Positions 23,701-35,237 are shown, counted from the stretch's first letter. The stretch is 64,000 nt of DNA from Phyto melanocephala (GCA_941918925.1 OW799235.1:103929947-103993946), one strand, 5' to 3'. The notes: generated by a model from the letters alone, not told the origin. Made by a program: numbers and translations.

Positions 23701-26700
23701 ATATGTACCATCGGAAAGAAGAATGTCAGCGAAGCCGTGGCGAAAATTTGGCCAATAATAATAAAAAATTTTTTTTTTTATTTGCAATTAACATAGCGCG
23801 TTTTGGTTTTACCACCCAAATCGATCTCAAAATAAGAAAAACTAACATAATTTTATATAAATAAAATTCATATCTACGAATATAATTTTTTAAATATATA
23901 CAAGTAAATAAATAAAATTAAAAATATTTGTTTCTCTTACAGTGCATATTAACTTTATTTATAAACTAATTATAAAAAAACAAAAAACTATACAATTTAT
24001 ACAAAATATTTAAAAAAAATCAAAGATTTTAAACAACAAATGATTTACTAATTTACAAATCATAAGTATTTAAATTAAAAGATTTCTTACCTCGACAAAC
24101 TTTCGGTACCAATTGCTAATGGTCGTGTCTGTGAAAACAAAAGATAATAATTAACACAATCAACATATTAAATTTTCAAGCATTAAAAAATATATATTAA
24201 AAAAAATAATAATAATTAAATATGTATTTTAAACTGTGTTGTATCATTGACTGTTAAAAGAAAAACAGGTTTTTTTGAGCAAAAATTTTGTAAAATTAAA
24301 ACAAATTTATTTTAAATTATATGCAACATATAGCCATCAATACAAAAAAAAAAACAACACAGATTGTGAATTGACCAAATATGTTGACCAAATATGTTGG
24401 TAACAAACTTGTCTATGTACATATATAAAAGTACAACAAATTATACATAGACACACAAACACAGACACGTACCCTTTCAGTTTGTGTTGCAGTATCGACA
24501 CACTCCTTTGTGGTAATTTCATTAGCAGCATGTGGCGCTTTCAGTTTTTCAGCCTCCAATTTTTCAATGAGATTTTTTTGCAAACGTATTGTGCGATCAC
24601 GATCATCAACTTGACCCTGTTGTTCGATTGTTTTACGTTTGGATTGTGCCAATAATGAAATGCGTAAATAAAATGTAAAGTAAAAAAAAGCAGCAAAATG
24701 AAAATAGAGAAAATATTTTAATTAATATTTTAATTAAAGATGATACAGCAGAGTTATTTGATTACAAAAATCTAATAATAATAGAATAATTAAAATACAA
24801 CATTCAATTGCTTTGAAATAAGAAAATATAATAAGTAGTAAAAATAATAAAGGATATAAATTATTTAATTAAATTATTTTTTAATGTTATACACAGTATA
24901 TTATTTAAAAGATTTATATGGGATTAAATAAAGCATGTATGTATGTATGTATGTACTTATATGTGTTCAATGTAAAAATGTAAAAAGTATTTATATTAAA
25001 TTAATAACAACAAACGATAAATATGTATATTGACAATTACATTTCTAGATTCCTACACATTGTACTCTTGGTAAAGATTATTAAATTAAATTAAATTCTA
25101 GTTGTGAACTTAAAACATTAATTCGGTTTTTCATACGCCGTATAACGTAATCCTTATGAACTTATTAAACAACATTCTATTTAGATTTTTTATCGTGAAA
25201 GACAAACAAGTATTGGTTTAATAATTTTTTTAAAGTAAAGTTTTTATTTAATGCCAAACAAGCCTTAACAGCAAAATATTACGATTAGGAGTAGTAGACT
25301 TAAGTTATTCATACCCCAAACACTATCAAAAACACAATCTGTAATTTGGTCATTCCGTTTGTAATTTCAACGTACCTATGATGTGTATATATATTCTGAA
25401 TCCTTATTGATAGAGAAGTAGATTTAGTTGTCCGTCTGTCCATCCGAGTAAACGTGGAAATCGAGTTTTTTAATCCCTCATATATCCTACCTCCTCGTAT
25501 GTCGTAACAATTCATTCGATTTGAAGTTTTCATTTTACTGTTAGTAGTACTTATACAACAACAACAACAATTATGCAAGCCTAAATCTGTTTTACAAACA
25601 ACTTGGTTTTACTCAAAAACCTTTTGCCTAACATCAAAGAACTATTAACGGGAAATGCTTTATTAAATACTGCTATAGCGACTCGTATTAGTAGCTCAAA
25701 TATGTAATTAAAAAAAAAAAAGTTATAAACACATAAATAATTGCGGCAATAAATTTTTGCAAAAACTGTGATCATGGCAAAAAAATATCTCTTAATAATT
25801 TGTTAAAAATGGCTTCCTTTTACAGACATACAGAAACATTTATTTTATCAGAAATTTCTTAATCAATTTCAATGCAAATACTTTGATCACTTTTAAATAT
25901 TTTATTTATTTTTATGATCTAAAGCCAAACAAAAATATACAGCAAAATACATATGCAACAAAAAAGGGTCAACAATACTTATTTAACATTTAAACGAAAT
26001 ATCATTATTCGCTGTGTTACCGTTCAAGACCTATTACGAGTCCAACAGATGGACGGCCCAATGTATACAGATAGTTCCAAAAACGAATAAGGATTCAAAA
26101 TTTGTATACTCTGGTGAAACTAATGAAAATTTTTGTTGCTGCTAGTAGATATAGTCATACTCCCATCCCGAATACCCAAGAAAATTTTTTAATATTTTGG
26201 GAAGTCCCGTTTTTAAACATTGTTTATCCTGCCAAATATTTACATGTTTAGTTAAATGATGAGGACGATAATGAAAGTCTTAAAAAGTTTTTTTTATAAT
26301 TTAGCACAGCAAAAGGAAAATGTAAACAAAACAAAAATATATCTTTTTTATTTTAAACACAAAAAAAGGATAATAACTGTTTATCGGCACTTTTGCTAAC
26401 AACCCTTAGCTGTAAAGGATGCCAGAAGCTGCAAAAATTTACAACAACGACACTGCAAATTTAATTTTTTTCATTTTAATTTTTTATAAATTTTGAAATT
26501 TTCTTTTATAAAAATTATCTATATTTATTATAAGCGGTGAGATCAAACGTTTGAGAGAAAATATGGTTAAAACTAGACCTGAACTGTAGCGTTTCTTATA
26601 AGTGTAACTGTGTCGGAGTATCCATGTCATGGTGTTATTGTTAGTGCGGGGTATAAAGGTGTTACCATAACATATGGCTAGGGTATAAAAGAATCCTGAA

Positions 26701-29700
26701 CGTATGTATGATTAAGAGCTTAGGGAAACTCAGATGCCGATGGAGCGCATGAGTCAAGTGGATGTGGTCAAGAGGTTGCATCGCATGCTGTACAGTAAGG
26801 ACACGTCCAGTGGCATCAGTATCTTTACTGATGGAGCATAGGACAAACCTGAGCCTCGTATTTAAAGAGGTTAGGGAGACTCAGATTGCGGTAGGCTAAC
26901 AAATACAGTTAAGTACACATTAAGTGTGATTACTATGGGGGAATTCAGTATAACAAAAATGCTGACGTTTGAATTTTCTGCAATAACCAGTCGGCAATGC
27001 AACATCGTTTTCTAGCCCAGATAAAATGCCAGTAGTGGAGCATGGTTCAGTGAAAGAAAAGATGCTAATTGATAGCCATGAAATCACTGGTGAGCGAAGG
27101 GGGACGCGAAAGAGTAGTGGTCTGCACTGATATTCTCCCAACATATAAAAAATAGGAAAAAATATGTGAAATCGGTTTAGCCGTTCTCGAGTTTTGGCAT
27201 GAACAACATACACTTTATTATTTTATATATAAAGATAGATACAAATATTAAAAAAACAGTTTCGTTTGGCATCTCTAGAGAGGTCATATATGAGGCATCA
27301 AAGTGTAGAAGATAAATTATATAATATGATTTATCTTTTGATATAAGAGATTAATTTTCTCCAACTTGACATTAGTTTTCTTAAATATTTTTTATTTTAA
27401 ACTAAGTACTACTTGTAAATGTTTAATGTTATTATTAGTCGATAAGTACCGTTAATATTTACTTAAGTTACGCTTGCGTGAGTTATAATATTATTTTCCA
27501 TAAGACACATTAATCAGCTTATATATTTTAACACGAATCTAATACCATAGACAGACGACAGCGTTAATTTGCATTAGAATCTCACTAATGCAAATTAAAA
27601 TTTTGCTGTGACAGACGACAGTTTTTGCATTCAGTAAAAATTGTAAATGCACTAGCAATCACAAATCTTAACATGTTTCTACAAGTTGGGATGGCAGAAG
27701 GACACTCTGGAATAAGAGAAAGGGAATTGTGGAAATTCGTAGGTTTAATGGTATCTTTTTATGGAGGTTATAATTCATATGTATGTAGGTATGTGGTATT
27801 TTTTAAAGGACCATAACAGCACTTTTTGGGAGAGTGACGTGCTCACGATGAACGATACCAGTATTAAGGAAAACTTTCACCTAAACAGAAAGGCATTCCA
27901 AAAAATTTGTAAAAAATTTCAACATATCGAATCTATTTTAATTTTACATTTTCGATTTTTTAATTTTTTGACTGATTGCCGACCGTGTTGGCATATTGAA
28001 ATTGCTAAATTCAGTATAAATTCAATATGATTTAGTGCATTTACGTGAAATCTAATACACATTGGAATGTGGATAATTCATAAGTTAATTTAAATTAAGA
28101 CTTTTAATGCAAATTAACGCCTTCGTTTTTCTATGGTATAAGCGACTAATTTAACTGTAATTTAAAAGTAAATATTTAAAAAGACTTTAAAAATGTATGA
28201 ATGTTTTACTACTGCATAAATATAGATGTACAAATGTATATATGTATGTAGGTAAGATGTATTACTTTAAATACAATTTTTTCAGTATAAGACTATTTGC
28301 AAATTAGAAATTTTATAAGCAACACAAGTTCGTACTAAAATTTCAGCAGAAACAAAAAATTAAATTCACTTAAAGGTAAGGAAAAATATCAATATACAAG
28401 ATACAATATACAAGACTAGATAAAATTTAAAATGCTGAACATGCTATATGACATTTTTATGTTCAAATATATGTCTGAGTACGACAACAAAAAAAGAAAA
28501 AAATACGGTAAAATAAACGAAAGGATATAATGAAAGGAAAAGGCAACAATAAAATCTAATATTTATGTTTAAGTATATAAATAGATTAACGGCAGTTCTC
28601 AGGATATTTCGTTTATTATTTTGAAATTTTACCTTTCAAAAACAAACTTAAATTGAACTGCAACTAAAGTTTATTTTATTTGATTTTGTTTTTCTTATAC
28701 TTTTACAATTCTCTTTAGTATGGGCTGACCTTTACAGTTTTTTTTTTAACAATTTAATATTTTATTTAACTAGTTTGTGAAAAAAAAACTTTAGCATTTA
28801 TATTTGTTTAGGAAATCAATGTTGGACACAAATTGCAATCAAAACTGAAGCAAAAGTAAAATTTCAAATAACGTGCAAATACCTGAAGATAAACCACCTG
28901 TCTTCGTAGATCCGCCAGCTCCTGTATGGGGTCATCGGTTGTTGATGATGTCAAACTGGCCAAATCAATGTCATCCAGTAATTTGCTGTCCAAACCGCAG
29001 GATGTGAATAGTTGTCCATTGTCATTTTCAAATGGATTGAGAGTTTCGGTCTGCAATATTGTTGATTTGAAAAGAGAAATGTTATTATAATCGATAAAAA
29101 TTAAAAACAAATTTAATGCACCCTGTTATTGAAAAAATATAAAATTTAAAAATTTATTAAAAAAAAGTATAAAATTGCTAGTAAAACATATGCTAAAAAT
29201 ATTAAAGGTATTCACTTTATCAGTTTTACTCTTGCAAAAATGCGAAATTATGTAAATTTGCTTATTCTAAAGTGAGCACATTCTTAACGAACAGATTTTT
29301 AAGATCTGGAGAGCGAAGCCGACAGGCATAAATAAGCGGCTGTGGGTATGTTTGCGTTCTTAAATAGGCAGCAAATTTAACGCTCATTGTTCAATTCCAA
29401 TTTTCTCAAAAGTAAATATTTTGACATTGGCAAAGCTCTAAGCCACAGAAATAAAAGCTGCAGTTTCTGACTTAGACCTTATTGTCTAACTTAGAAAAGA
29501 AAATTAATACCAGGTGGCAAATACAAAAGTGTTAAAAGCATGTCAATTTGGCACTGATAGCTTTTTGTTATATTGTCCTAATTTGTATATAAACAAGTAA
29601 GAGCACTATATTCGGCTGTGCCGAATCTTTAATACCCACCACCAATTTTGTGTACATTTAAAGCACAATATTTATTATTTTGTTAATCGCTATGGAATAA

Positions 29701-32700
29701 TCTCTTTATAATAAAATATGTATCACTTTCTTTGTAGAGGGCGGTTAAATTTTAAGGGCCCATGTTGAGGGTGAACTACACCTAGTCTTTAAATTTCTTT
29801 TCTGCATTTCATTTGACATTTCCCAATCTCAAACTTACTCAATTTAAACCGTGGAAAGATACGCAAATGAGCAACGCTTTAAAGTTATTCAGGTTTTTTA
29901 TAAAAATAGGCGTTCAAATCAAAATGCATTTTGTACTCTTCGTAATTCTTTTGATCAACATAATCACTCAAATTCGTCTACAATCGGGATAATTGTAAAA
30001 AATATTAAAATTTCCGCAAAACAGGTCTGTATAAAATGTTAGAAAATCTGTGAATGCCTTCTTAGTTCGTTGAATGGGAACCATTGCGGTTTTTTGCGAT
30101 AGTGTGGCAAAAGAGCAGTCAACCTCGACTCATCATCATGCCCAACAATTGAGCATCAACATTGTCATTGAAAATTTGGACCATCATATACAGGAGCGGC
30201 GCCGAGAATGGGGGTGCCATTTGGCCGATATTTTGTTCCATACACAATTGAACCATACAACTATTATCATTATAAAAACAAATGATAATAATTTCTAAAA
30301 TAATTTGTGTTTTATTTAAAATCAACATCGGCTCTTAAAATTTAACCACCCTTAATAACTTCGATATGATAGTAAAATGTTTTCGTAAATTTAGTCTTTT
30401 AGTCAAAGTGGGCGTTAAAGTAGGCGTGTCAGTAAAGTTTCTGCTAATAAATACAACTTAGATATTTCAATATAGTCCTTTATTTTCCCAAAAACTTTGT
30501 CAATAGAGAAATTACATGAATTTAAGATAAACCGTTATATGGGAGGTAGGCGTTAAAGTGGGCGTGTCACTTAAACTTTTTGGCACAACAATAACATTGA
30601 TTAGAAGGATATATGTAGCAAATTTCATCATCATACCTCTAATTTTGTCGGTTTTATGAGCTTTTAAATTTCATTAACGGTAGATAACGTGAAAAGTGGG
30701 CATTATAGTAGGCGTGTCAAAGTTGTTTTTCCTAATGAGTACAACTTAGGTATTTCAATATAGTACTTTATTATTCCAAAATCTTTATTATTAGAGAAAT
30801 TATATAATTTCAGTTAAAACGTTACATGGGAGGTGGGCGTAAAAGTGGGCGTGGCACCTTAATTTTCTAGCACAGTAATGACATTGTCTAGGAGGATATA
30901 CGTAGCAAATTTGATCATCATATCTCTAATTTTGGCGGTTTAATGAGCTTTTAAATTTTATTAACAGTAGATAACGTGAAAAGTAGGCGTTATAGTAGGC
31001 GTGTCAAAGTTGTTTTTTTTGGTGGCGGGTATAAAAATAAAATGATTCTTACTTCTTTTATATTTAAGACAATTATGATATTTAGCTCTTTTTTGCATTG
31101 CTTTATACCGTATGTTGCTCACAGTAAAATTTTGCAGATGCTGCTTTCATAGTTTAAGATACAGATGTGAATACCTTTAATTTTTTATAAAACATTTTTT
31201 TATCATATTTCAATAGCCAGATCTTATATCTAATAATATTAGAATGGTAAATATGGAATAATGTCTAAAATTTCATGTAGCAAGGCAGACAGTGTAATTA
31301 ATAACACAAAATTTAAAGATAGTTTCTTACACTGATTTTAATAAACTCCATCATTAGTAGTTTTATATAAAAAACACAAACAACTTAAATCCTACGTTTC
31401 TACCTCTTTGAGATCCAAAGGCTTTGTGAAACTTAACTAATAGATAACTAGATACAAAGAATTTGTTTTTATAAAGGAATCCCATTAAACTTAACATAAC
31501 CTAACTTAAAGATTGTAATCTAATTCTATAAAAGAGTTACATAAATCTAAGACAAAATATTGATAAAATTAAGTGGACAAGTAAATGTTAGTATAAGAAT
31601 TCTGTAATAAATAATAAATTAAATAAAGAAAATTAACAATAAATAAAATAAACATACCCTCGTCAAACAATTTTCATTCTTCAAAGAAAATCATATAAAC
31701 AAAAAATTCCAATAAATTAGAAACGTACGAAACAAAAGTGTATTTATAATGTGTGCATTTGTGTGCAGTTGTTGTAGAAAAGTGCCAGATAAAGAAAAAA
31801 TACAAGAAAAAGATATAATGATAAAGTAAATTTGAAATAAAAAAAAAAGATACTTTGATTGAGAGTGGAACATATCAAATAAAAACTTACCTCCTGCAGT
31901 ATTTTACGTAAACGTAACAATTGTTTTTTGAACTGCAACACATCTTGAATCATGGCATTCCTAAATGATTTGTCATACAACATGAGATCGTCCGAGGAAC
32001 TGTGCGTATCGCGTTGAAGGTAACCAGACGATGCCTGATGATGGTGATGATGATGATGATGATAATTATGTGGAAATTTACGTTGTAGCGATGAATTGGC
32101 TGAAATATTAGTGTTGCTGTTGTTGTTATTATTATTGTTGGTAGACGATGCTGTTGAGGTGCGTGAAGATGCTGTATTTGTACGACGTCGTGCTGTTAAA
32201 GGAGATTTAGTACTATCCGAATCGTCGTTATTTAAAGTACAATGCTGTTGCATACGAGAACGATTCAATAGCCGGGTAGCACGTGCAGGCAAATGTGCAC
32301 TGTAAATAGAAATATAATAAGAAGACAAAGCATTGAATTTATATGAAAATAAACCATAGCGACATACAAATAATTGAATTTAAAATTAGTTTTGAATTCA
32401 CATTGAAATTCAGTACGAGTACAAAAAATAATTATTTATAAACCACCTAAGATATGTTGAGCCCTCATGGGGAGCACTAGTTGATAGAATATGTGAATCA
32501 TCAACTACATGCTTAGCTGCAGTCAATATAAAATTACTACGTTTAAAGTATTTTCTAGTATTTGTATTTGCAACAGTTGTCGATGTTGTTGTTATCGCCT
32601 TTGGTATATTTGTACTTGTGTAAAAAGTTCTTTTACTTCTGCCACTACCTAGTGGTAATGCCGACGTGGGCTTAGTTTCGACTGTTGCTGTAAGTTGATT

Positions 32701-32997
32701 TGATTTAACACCGCACTCACTTATTTTGTCATGGGTGCTTAAACGACCCTGAATGTATGCAGTAACCTGCTTTTGTTGTTGTTGTTGTTGCGAGGAGTAA
32801 CATGTTGCTGTACTATGTTGTGACCTTAATTTAATATTTATGGGTGACGATGTTCTTGAATGTACTGGTCCACTATAACTAGATGTCAAGTAAACATTTT
32901 CCGAAGTTTTCAAATCAGTGCGTACCCGCCTTGCGCTATTTGGCGATATTGTTGCAAACGTTGTTGTTGTTGTGGAGGTATATTGTACATATGACAT
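17774..32997 (-). CDS. Coiled-coil, low-complexity protein; six coding exons
   Basis: Coding exons are 32997-32447, 32299-31891, 29050-28883, 24616-24473, 24128-24091 and 18389-17774 (551, 409, 168, 144, 38 and 616 bp). All introns are GT-AG and phases match, giving 641 residues. The ATG at 32997 has an in-frame TAA four codons upstream. Residues 1-295 are Ser/Thr-rich with Gln, Asn and His runs. Helical coiled-coil segments lie at about 296-320 (MIQDVLQFKKQLLRLRKILQ) and 361-400 (ELADLRRQVVYLQ across a junction into GQVDDRDRTIRLQ). They flank an acidic linker with SCGLDSKLLDDIDLASL. The C-terminus has a basic Ser/Arg patch (TPRRASIAWE), ITLIGDPLKHW and Gln/His tracts. It is probably an intracellular scaffold. 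The core faintly recalls the CCSER/FAM190 coiled-coil family, from memory and unverified. Introns of up to 5.7 kb are full of transposon remains. Confidence 0.85.
18903..18953. repeat. TTTA microsatellite in intron 5
   Basis: This is an imperfect tetranucleotide run of TTTA with TTTTA interruptions, inside the large last intron of the coiled-coil gene. Confidence 0.8.
19173..19225 (+). repeat. Short dispersed motif CTGCTTAAGTCGACATAAGC, copy 1
   Basis: The motif and flanking sequence (TAAATCGAG, CCGCAATTT) recur at about 35855-35905. It is part of an unidentified repeat within intron 5. Confidence 0.5.
19448..19476. repeat. Perfect 12-bp hairpin in intron 5
   Basis: AAGTGTACTACT, the 5-nt loop GGTAG, then AGTAGTACACTT form an exact stem in the last intron of the coiled-coil gene. 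Its function is unknown. Confidence 0.6.
20405..20490 (+). repeat. Partial copy of the element at 22228-22711 (right end)
   Basis: TTGCAAGATCTGCAACATTTGC through AGGGTGATTTCCCCTATAG parallels the right end of the 22228-22711 element (ACGGTCTGCACGACTTGC through AGAGTGAGTTCCGCTATAG). The left end was not found. Confidence 0.4.
20979..22120 (+). repeat. Dispersed repeat, ACAAGTAA...GGGTATAAAA family, diverged copy in intron 5
   Basis: It begins ACAAGTAAAGGTGCTATATTCGGCC and ends GATGAAGGGTATAAAA. The terminal hairpin has decayed. The interior differs from the A-rich copies but matches the broken repeat at 11820-13245. The frames inside (for instance 21612-21842) show no recognisable protein. 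The element is non-autonomous. Confidence 0.65.
22141..22812. mobile_element. Small repeat (CAGAGAAAAA...TTTTCTGGG) hosting another MITE
   Basis: The left segment (TGTTTAGTTGTGATAGTAGAA, GATTTTCGTTTTGGGACAT) and the right segment (AAAGTTCGACTGTAATAG...TTTTTTCTGGG) match the compact 49055-49262 copy. That shows an insertion at 22228-22711 split this one. It lies in intron 5 of the coiled-coil gene. Confidence 0.5.
22228..22711. mobile_element. Nested MITE with AGGGGAATTCACTCTT ends
   Basis: The left end AGGGGAATTCACTCTT and the inverse of AGCGGAACTCACTCTT at the right bound about 484 bp inserted in another repeat. An internal inverted pair CTTGGTAGCA / TGCTACCAAG lies close to the left end. 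The right end recurs at 20405-20490. No transposase is present. Confidence 0.5.
23341..23770 (+). pseudogene. Mariner-family N-terminal fragment, decayed
   Basis: It begins with AAAGGGTGGTCC, like other mariner ends in this window. In the plus frame a broken helix-turn-helix region can be read (NEFRVFRYIFGQHNRQ, VTTIGRNVRK), followed by degenerate sequence resembling the N-terminal part of the 29737 and 63666 elements. Many stops are present and there is no catalytic domain. It lies in intron 5. Confidence 0.6.
25300..25480 (+). repeat. Fragment of the GTCCGTCTGTCC repeat
   Basis: TTTGGTCATTCCGTTTGTAA, GTATATATATTCTGAATC and GTCCGTCTGTCC occur in the same order as near 62300-62420. It is a short fragment of that repeat, inside intron 3 of the coiled-coil gene. 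Confidence 0.55.
26690..27240 (+). pseudogene. Decayed retroelement fragment with RNase H-like motif
   Basis: SGISIFTDGA, preceded by QMPMERMSQVD, resembles the first motif of an RNase H domain of non-LTR retrotransposons (IFTDGS-type). Stops follow immediately. The sequence is homologous to 51425-52060, including the downstream part reading GTGGAGC.TGGTTC. A minus-strand repeat head (GAACGGCTAAACCGATTTC) abuts at 27150-27240. It lies in intron 3. The retroelement clade is not assignable. Confidence 0.45.
27543..28138 (+). mobile_element. PIF/Harbinger deletion derivative in intron 3
   Basis: The element has perfect TAA duplications (27540-27542, 28139-28141) and ends TACCATAG / CTATGGTA. 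Inverted similarity over about 37 bp includes GCGTTAATTTGCATTA in both arms. Inside, the plus strand encodes FWESDVLTMNDTSIKENFHL then NRKAFQKICKKF, matching the N-terminal region of Harbinger transposases ahead of the DDE domain, which is missing. The 596-bp copy is therefore non-autonomous. Confidence 0.75.
29594..31035 (+). repeat. Composite repeat copy A in intron 2 of the coiled-coil gene
   Basis: It starts ACAAGTAAGAGCACTATATT with the perfect hairpin ATTCGGC-TGT-GCCGAAT and ends GGTGGCGGGTATAAAA. It contains a nested mariner MITE (29737-30353). After that comes a tandem array with a period near 288 bp, marked by TAGTAGGCGTGTCAAAGTTG and GGGAGGTGGGCGT. An inverted copy with the same nested insertion lies at 62256-64000. 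Confidence 0.75.
29737..30353 (+). mobile_element. Mariner-family MITE nested in composite repeat A
   Basis: Inverted ends (GGCGGTTAAATTTTAAGGGC against GGTTAAATTTTAAGAGCC) enclose about 617 bp. Plus-strand remnants encode the first helix-turn-helix of a mariner transposase (EQRFKVIQVFYKNRRSNQNA, LRNSFDQHNHSNSSTIG) and a C-terminal tail (REWGCHLADILFHTQL). The catalytic middle is deleted. TA precedes the left end; the right flank is altered to AA. Confidence 0.7.
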
Positions 32998-33876
32998 ATT
33001 TTTTATTTTAAATATTTTAAGAACTTAAAAGGTTTCTTTATATTATTAGTTCCTTATTTAAGACACTTTAGGTTGAATGTTTTTCAGTAATCCTTTCCTA
33101 TAGGTATTCATTTCTTAAACTAAAATCTTTCTTCTTTTTTTCTAACGGCATGACACAATCAAGACTTGCGCAGTACTAAACCATGAGCTATAGGAATTAA
33201 GGTCTTAGTATAAGCACAACTTTTCCATTGGTGACGAAACCATTAATTTTTAAGTTAACATTCCCTTCGTCAACATTAAAATATTTCATTATTTTAAAAA
33301 TAATTTAACATATTTTTAGTATCTTATTGAAAAAATCTAATTTTTCTAAGAATTTCAATTTAACGAAAATTACTCCTGAATAAATATGAGTAACTTTAAG
33401 ATTTTTAAATAAGATATTATAAAGATTAAATTTTAACTATGCAACTTTAGTAGTTTCAAAATAATCTCAAACAGTCTGTGCATCATGTAGGGTAGAAATA
33501 AATCAAACTTAATTATTGTTTAGCACGTTTTAGGCGTCGCATTTAATATTAAAATCTTAGAGTTGCCAAAAAGAAAATTCTTAGTTTATATGTAAATCAT
33601 ACCTAATCAATAAAATGTGTTCATATCTTTTCACATATTTTCAAATATGTCAGGAGAGCAAAACAAAATAAAAATAAAATAAACATTATTCTTAGTGCTG
33701 CGAGATCTTTTATTCTATAACTCGTAGTACGTATTTTGTGCACTTTCCACTTTTAGTAAAAGACTTTTAATTAAATTTTAAAATTTTCTGTAAGCCACAA
33801 AAACAAATATGAGTTAAAAAATAATTAATTGATGCGTTGTCCTTAAGCTTAAATAATAGAACAAAGTTACAATTAA
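32998..33876. other. Upstream region of the coiled-coil gene
   Basis: This is the 5' UTR and promoter side of the minus-strand gene. An in-frame stop lies just before its ATG. No certain core promoter element or upstream exon can be picked out. Confidence 0.4.
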
Positions 33877-34620
33877 AACAAGTAACAGTGCTATATTCGG
33901 CCGTGCCGAATCTTATATACCCTTCACAACGTGTAGTCATGCAATAACAATTGTTTGTATCACCATTCATCTTATATAAAATACGTACATATGCATATAC
34001 TGGTTAGAATAAATGTGGCATCGAATTCCAGCTGAGCCAAAAAAAATTATTTTATTTTATTTAATATATTATTTATATTTTATTATTTTTTTTATTTTTT
34101 TTTTTTTAATTTCTTTAAAAAATTTTTTTAAAAAATTTTTTTTACATTTTTTTAAAATTTTGTTTTTAATTTTTTTTTGTTTTTTATTTTTTTTATTATT
34201 TTTTTTTTATTTTTAATATATTTATTTTTTGTAATTTTTTTTTTTGCATGTTTTTTACATGTATGTATATATGTATGTTGTTGTTGTAATTGTGAAAAAA
34301 ACGAGGTGGTCGTGGTTTTTTGCTCATATCTCAGAAAGTTACGGGGCGATTGTGCTGAATTTCAATAGCGATTTATTCCTGGATATTTCCAAGAGATTGA
34401 TACTATATACAGATCTGAGGAACATATAGTTGCTTCTAAAAGTTGATTTCAACCAACACACGGGCAGACGGACAGACGGTCAGGGCTTAATCGACTCCTA
34501 TTCATAAGCTTTCAGAAAATATATACTTTATGAAGTCGGAAATGAAAATTGTAGAAATTACAAACAGAATGACAAAGCTATATATACCCTTGTGTACCAC
34601 AGGTGAAGGGTATAAAAATA
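33877..34620 (+). repeat. Dispersed repeat, hairpin-ended family, copy with inverted core
   Basis: The start (ACAAGTAACAGTG, hairpin ATTCGGC-CGT-GCCGAAT, CTTATATACCCTTCAC) and the end (GGTGAAGGGTATAAAA) match the 46874 copy in orientation. The core is reversed: here CCAGCTGAGCC precedes a T-rich tract, whereas in the 16235 and 46874 copies an A-rich tract precedes GGCTCAGCTGG. Long Phe-rich frames across 34013-34370 are only the T-rich tract. Confidence 0.75.
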
Positions 34621-35237
34621 TCGTAGAAATTATATATCGTTTAAAGTATTTTACATAGAGAATTACCGATCAGTCTAACAAAGTGTCCTAAAGATCTCAC
34701 CTTTATGATTAAGGAAAATTAAAATTCTTTCATCACTATTTAAGTTGTTTTGTTAAAAGTCCACAGACATATTTTCATATTTCAAAACAGAGATTTTTAA
34801 AGTAATAGTTTAAGGGCGATTAACGAGCGTTCATAATTTGAAGCTTGGTAACAGTTACGGCAGAGTATTTATTCAATCAATCATACAAGAATCAAACAAA
34901 AATGGCCAAATTTTGGTGAGCTTCACTAGCTCATATAGTTTAAACTTTACCAAATACGATGAACCGGGCTAATGTTTAAAAAAAAAACTAAATAAACAAT
35001 TAGAAGTTGTATGTAAAGTACAACCATGCCTTCGCAAGGTTTTGAGAAACTCTGTCACATATTATCGGGCTTAGTAATAGGAATTGAGTGAGTCATGTAT
35101 AAAATCTGTCAACTAAATCTCTTTGACATAAATTTGCAACTTCGAGAAACCTATTAGAGTATTGGTTGCTAATATTGGTGTTACCAATTCAAAATCACAC
35201 TCAAATACTTACTTTAGTCATAAAGTTTAATAATTTA

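Noticed and set aside
29851..30298. Short plus-strand frames considered as small genes
   Set aside because: They are N- and C-terminal remnants of a mariner transposase inside a MITE.
32096..32305. Plus-strand Leu-rich frame
   Set aside because: It is the antisense reading of the Asn/Ser-rich tract of exon 2 of the coiled-coil gene.
34013..34370. Phe-rich plus-strand frames that look like membrane segments
   Set aside because: They are translations of a T-rich tract inside a dispersed repeat.
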